Origin: Thermofilaceae archaeon
GTDB lineage: Archaea > Thermoproteota > Thermoprotei > Thermofilales > B69-G16
DNA length: 8,830 bases
Reading direction: 5' to 3'
Assembly (NCBI GenBank): GCA_027017165.1
Contig: JALURF010000156.1
Span: 1-8,830, forward strand
Position numbers and translations under genes: made by a program. Position 1 is the first letter of the stretch, and each line of letters starts with the position of its first letter. This document shows, piece by piece, positions 8,101 to 8,830 of the stretch. The notes under the pieces are model-generated. The model did no database searches, was not told where the DNA came from, and worked only from the letters and a program-made list of their open reading frames with translations.

Positions 8101-8521
8101 ACTCTTTTTCATCCATCGTAGAAAGCGGACATTTGACAGATTTTACCATTATCGGAAGGTCGCCGATATAAGCCTTAACCGGCCCCCTCTTCTCCCCATC
8201 CACTACTAGCGTCATGGTTAAGTAGAGCGGCGCCGCGTAAGTTAAATCTCTAATTCTAGCCTCCATAGGAAGTATCTCGGTGATAGACCCATCAGCCTCT
8301 CTAGCTCGCGGAGTCTCAACGTATATCTTCCCCAGTTTAACATAAAGCCCCGGTTGGCTCGTCTCAATAATACCTTGCTCGTCGACAATCTCTTGTAGAG
8401 TTTTCTGTATGAAGTTATTATAGGAGTCTAAGTGCTGCCGTATTAATCCCTTCTCTTTTATGAAGGACTCTATCAACACCCACGGGTAATCTTCAGGTAA
8501 CTGATTATTTACCTTACCCAT
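5174..8521 (-). CDS. rpoB: DNA-directed RNA polymerase subunit B (unsplit, Rpb2/beta homologue)
   Basis: This is the second-largest RNA polymerase subunit, forming one side of the cleft and part of the active centre. It is a single chain of 1115 residues, close to unsplit archaeal B proteins; methanogens, haloarchaea and Archaeoglobus split it into B'' and B'. Numbered from the ATG at 8521, motifs include KGLIRQHLDSYN near the N-terminus, NQSPRNSYEAAMAKQALG in the fork region, GDKFASRHGQKG with the active-site lysines K871 and K879, GRAREGGLRFGEMEKD at 1013-1028, and a C-terminal zinc site C1055, C1058, C1073, C1076. The usual active-centre Glu-Asp pair reads Gln729-Asp730. Start choice: an in-frame TTG at 8530 overlaps the rpoH stop and adds three residues. 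I prefer the ATG, with a weak GGGTTGAT upstream. The stop TGA is 3 nt before rpoA1. Confidence 0.97.
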   Translation of the reverse strand: MGKVNNQLPEDYPWVLIESFIKEKGLIRQHLDSYNNFIQKTLQEIVDEQGIIETSQPGLYVKLGKIYVETPRAREADGSITEILPMEARIRDLTYAAPLYLTMTLVVDGEKRGPVKAYIGDLPIMVKSVKCPLSTMDEKELIEVGEDPRDPGGYFIINGSERVVVIQEDLAVNRVLVDVGGASSSVTHTAKVFSSTAAYRVPVVVERQRDGLLYVSFPAVPGKIPLVILLKALGLESDREIVNAITDDEEIESELVPLLVQASSIRTTEEALDYIGNRVAIGQARSLRIEKAQQILDNYLLPHIGNRPEDRRAKAYFLGQMAEKLLELALGRRNPDDKDHYANKRLKLAGQLMAMQFRAAFKQFVKDLRYQLERMKSRNREINLITLVRADIITDRLKHALATGNWVGGRTGVSQVLDRTNYLSTVSHLRRVVSPLSRTQPHFEARELHPTQWGRICPVESPEGQNCGLVKNLALLALLSIGVDESEVYDLLIGKLDVIPIMSAREQGIKGSKVYLNGRLIGVHRDGEKLAQMIRRLRREGRISYEINVAHYKTEYIDEVYVNCDAGRVLRPLIVVENGEVKLKPIHVEKVRRGEWSWSDLVKRGIIEYLDAEEEENAYIALRIDEVTPEHTHVEITSAAILGVVASIIPYAEYNQSPRNSYEAAMAKQALGISNLNYLYRMDPRMHLLHYPQKPLVKTRVMDIAKLYERPAGQNFIVAVITGGGYNIQDAIVINKASIERGLARSTFFRTYEAEERKYPGGLRDEIRIPHENVVGYRSSESYIHLGEDGIAEPESEVKGGDVLIGKVSPPRFYGAFYEIRAGIKERDTSVSLRHGEKGIVDRVVITDNAEGNRLVKVRVRDLRIPEIGDKFASRHGQKGVIGLILPQEDMPFTEDGIVPDLLINPHAIPSRMTVGQLLESLAGKVAALEGRVIDGTPFEGEKEEDLRKALLKLGFRSDGKEVMYNGITGEKLEAEIFIGIVYYQKLHHLVADKMHARARGPVQILTRQPTEGRAREGGLRFGEMEKDCLVGHGAALLLKERLLEESDKTIVYVCENCGLIGYYNAKRGQPTCPVCGDKAKLHPVEISYAFKLLLQELISLGIYPKLILKSKMEG

Positions 8522-8526
8522 AACTA

Positions 8527-8784
8527 TCAACCCGGCATAACCACTCTAAATGTCACAACTTTACCCGCGGTCGGGCTTTCCCTAATTATCATTATTATAT
8601 CGCCCGGCTTAGCGTCAAGTCTTTTTACAACAGGATCAGACGTCAATATCCAAGGCAATTGGCTTGGACGTATCTTAAGTTTTTTTAAGATCATCTTCGC
8701 TTCCTGTCTGTCCAGCAGTATGTGTTGAGGCACCAACACGTGTTTGAGAACATCTACCTTTTTCAAACTCGTACCATCCCCCAT
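8527..8784 (-). CDS. rpoH: DNA-directed RNA polymerase subunit H (RpoH / Rpb5 C-terminal homologue)
   Basis: This small 85-residue subunit of archaeal RNA polymerase corresponds to the C-terminal domain of eukaryotic Rpb5. It sits in the lower jaw against A'/A'' near incoming DNA. Family hallmarks are visible: HVLVPQH (15-21), RPSQLPWI (39-46) and DPVVKRLDAKPGDII (50-64). The length is normal for archaeal H, which lacks the eukaryotic N-terminal domain. The gene leads the operon, just upstream of rpoB as in most Archaea. The ATG at 8784 is chosen because it follows the TATA box at a short distance and gives the expected N-terminus. No Shine-Dalgarno sequence precedes it (upstream reads TCTAGATTCTA), consistent with a nearly leaderless message. 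A TTG at codon 7 is a less likely alternative. The stop TGA lies at 8529-8527. Confidence 0.95.
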   Translation of the reverse strand: MGDGTSLKKVDVLKHVLVPQHILLDRQEAKMILKKLKIRPSQLPWILTSDPVVKRLDAKPGDIIMIIRESPTAGKVVTFRVVMPG

Positions 8785-8813
8785 TAGAATCTAGACTCGG
8801 CTAAACACTGGTC

Positions 8814-8829
8814 TATATATTTATATAAA
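8814..8829 (-). promoter_or_regulatory. Archaeal TATA-box promoter for the rpoH-rpoB-rpoA operon
   Basis: Read on the minus strand, the right edge of the window is TTTATATAAATATATA, a near-perfect archaeal TATA element lying about 30-45 nt upstream of the rpoH ATG. Archaeal initiation normally falls about 25 nt downstream of the TATA centre. That predicts a start near 8791-8798 and a leader of roughly 6-14 nt. The BRE (TFB-binding element) would lie at or beyond the window edge, so it cannot be judged. The position upstream of the first gene of a tightly packed operon supports a role as the main promoter. The run is long enough that the exact TATA register is uncertain. Confidence 0.72.
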
Positions 8830-8830
8830 C

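Noticed and set aside
8651..8690. Short inverted repeat CCAAG/CTTGG and a CTTAA/TTAAG palindrome with a T run, resembling a hairpin terminator
   Set aside because: Both lie inside conserved rpoH codons (LKKLKIRP and SQLPWI) and the stems are only about five base pairs. A terminator inside the first gene of the operon is implausible.
1..8830. CRISPR, insertion sequence, tRNA or defence genes
   Set aside because: The window is filled edge to edge by housekeeping genes in one operon. I saw no direct repeat array, transposase motif or tRNA-like cloverleaf.

Overview
The window is a piece of an archaeal chromosome carrying the conserved RNA polymerase / ribosomal protein operon, read entirely on the minus strand. 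In transcription order (right to left) it holds rpoH, rpoB, rpoA1 (A'), rpoA2 (A''), rpl30e, nusA and rps12. The left edge shows what may be the first ten codons of rps7. Nothing mobile, no RNA gene and no CRISPR array is visible.

Organism: the largest subunit is split into A' and A'', while the second-largest subunit B is one full-length chain of about 1115 residues. Together with the rpoH-B-A'-A''-L30e-NusA-S12 order, this points to Archaea. It argues against methanogens, haloarchaea and Archaeoglobus, which have a split B, and against Nitrososphaeria, which have a fused A. B and A' read most like Thermoproteota (TACK) proteins as I remember them. I infer a probably thermophilic Thermoproteota-type archaeon but cannot name a genus. 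Thermococcales-like or Korarchaeota-like sources are not excluded.

Layout: a TATA-rich promoter lies at the extreme right edge (about 8814-8829) with a predicted leader of only about 6-14 nt before rpoH. The genes then follow almost without gaps: rpoH to rpoB about 5 nt, rpoB to rpoA1 3 nt, rpoA1/rpoA2 overlapping in ATGA, rpoA2/rpl30e overlapping in TAGTG, and rpl30e to nusA 1 nt. Several internal starts have clear Shine-Dalgarno matches (GGTGA or GGAGGGATGA), so translational coupling is likely. The only real gap is the 50 nt between nusA and rps12, which holds a possible second promoter and a Shine-Dalgarno site. No stretch over 300 bases lacks a gene.

How they work together: RpoH, B, A' and A'' form the jaw, catalytic centre and clamp of RNA polymerase. 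NusA is a two-KH RNA-binding protein associated with transcription. L30e and S12 are ribosomal proteins, so the operon ties synthesis of the transcription and translation machineries together.

This is a core housekeeping region and I see no new multi-gene system. The two points most worth checking are a five-cysteine cluster in the pore region of A' (C573-C587), and a Gln where the catalytic-centre Glu of the Glu-Asp pair in the B subunit is normally found (Q729).
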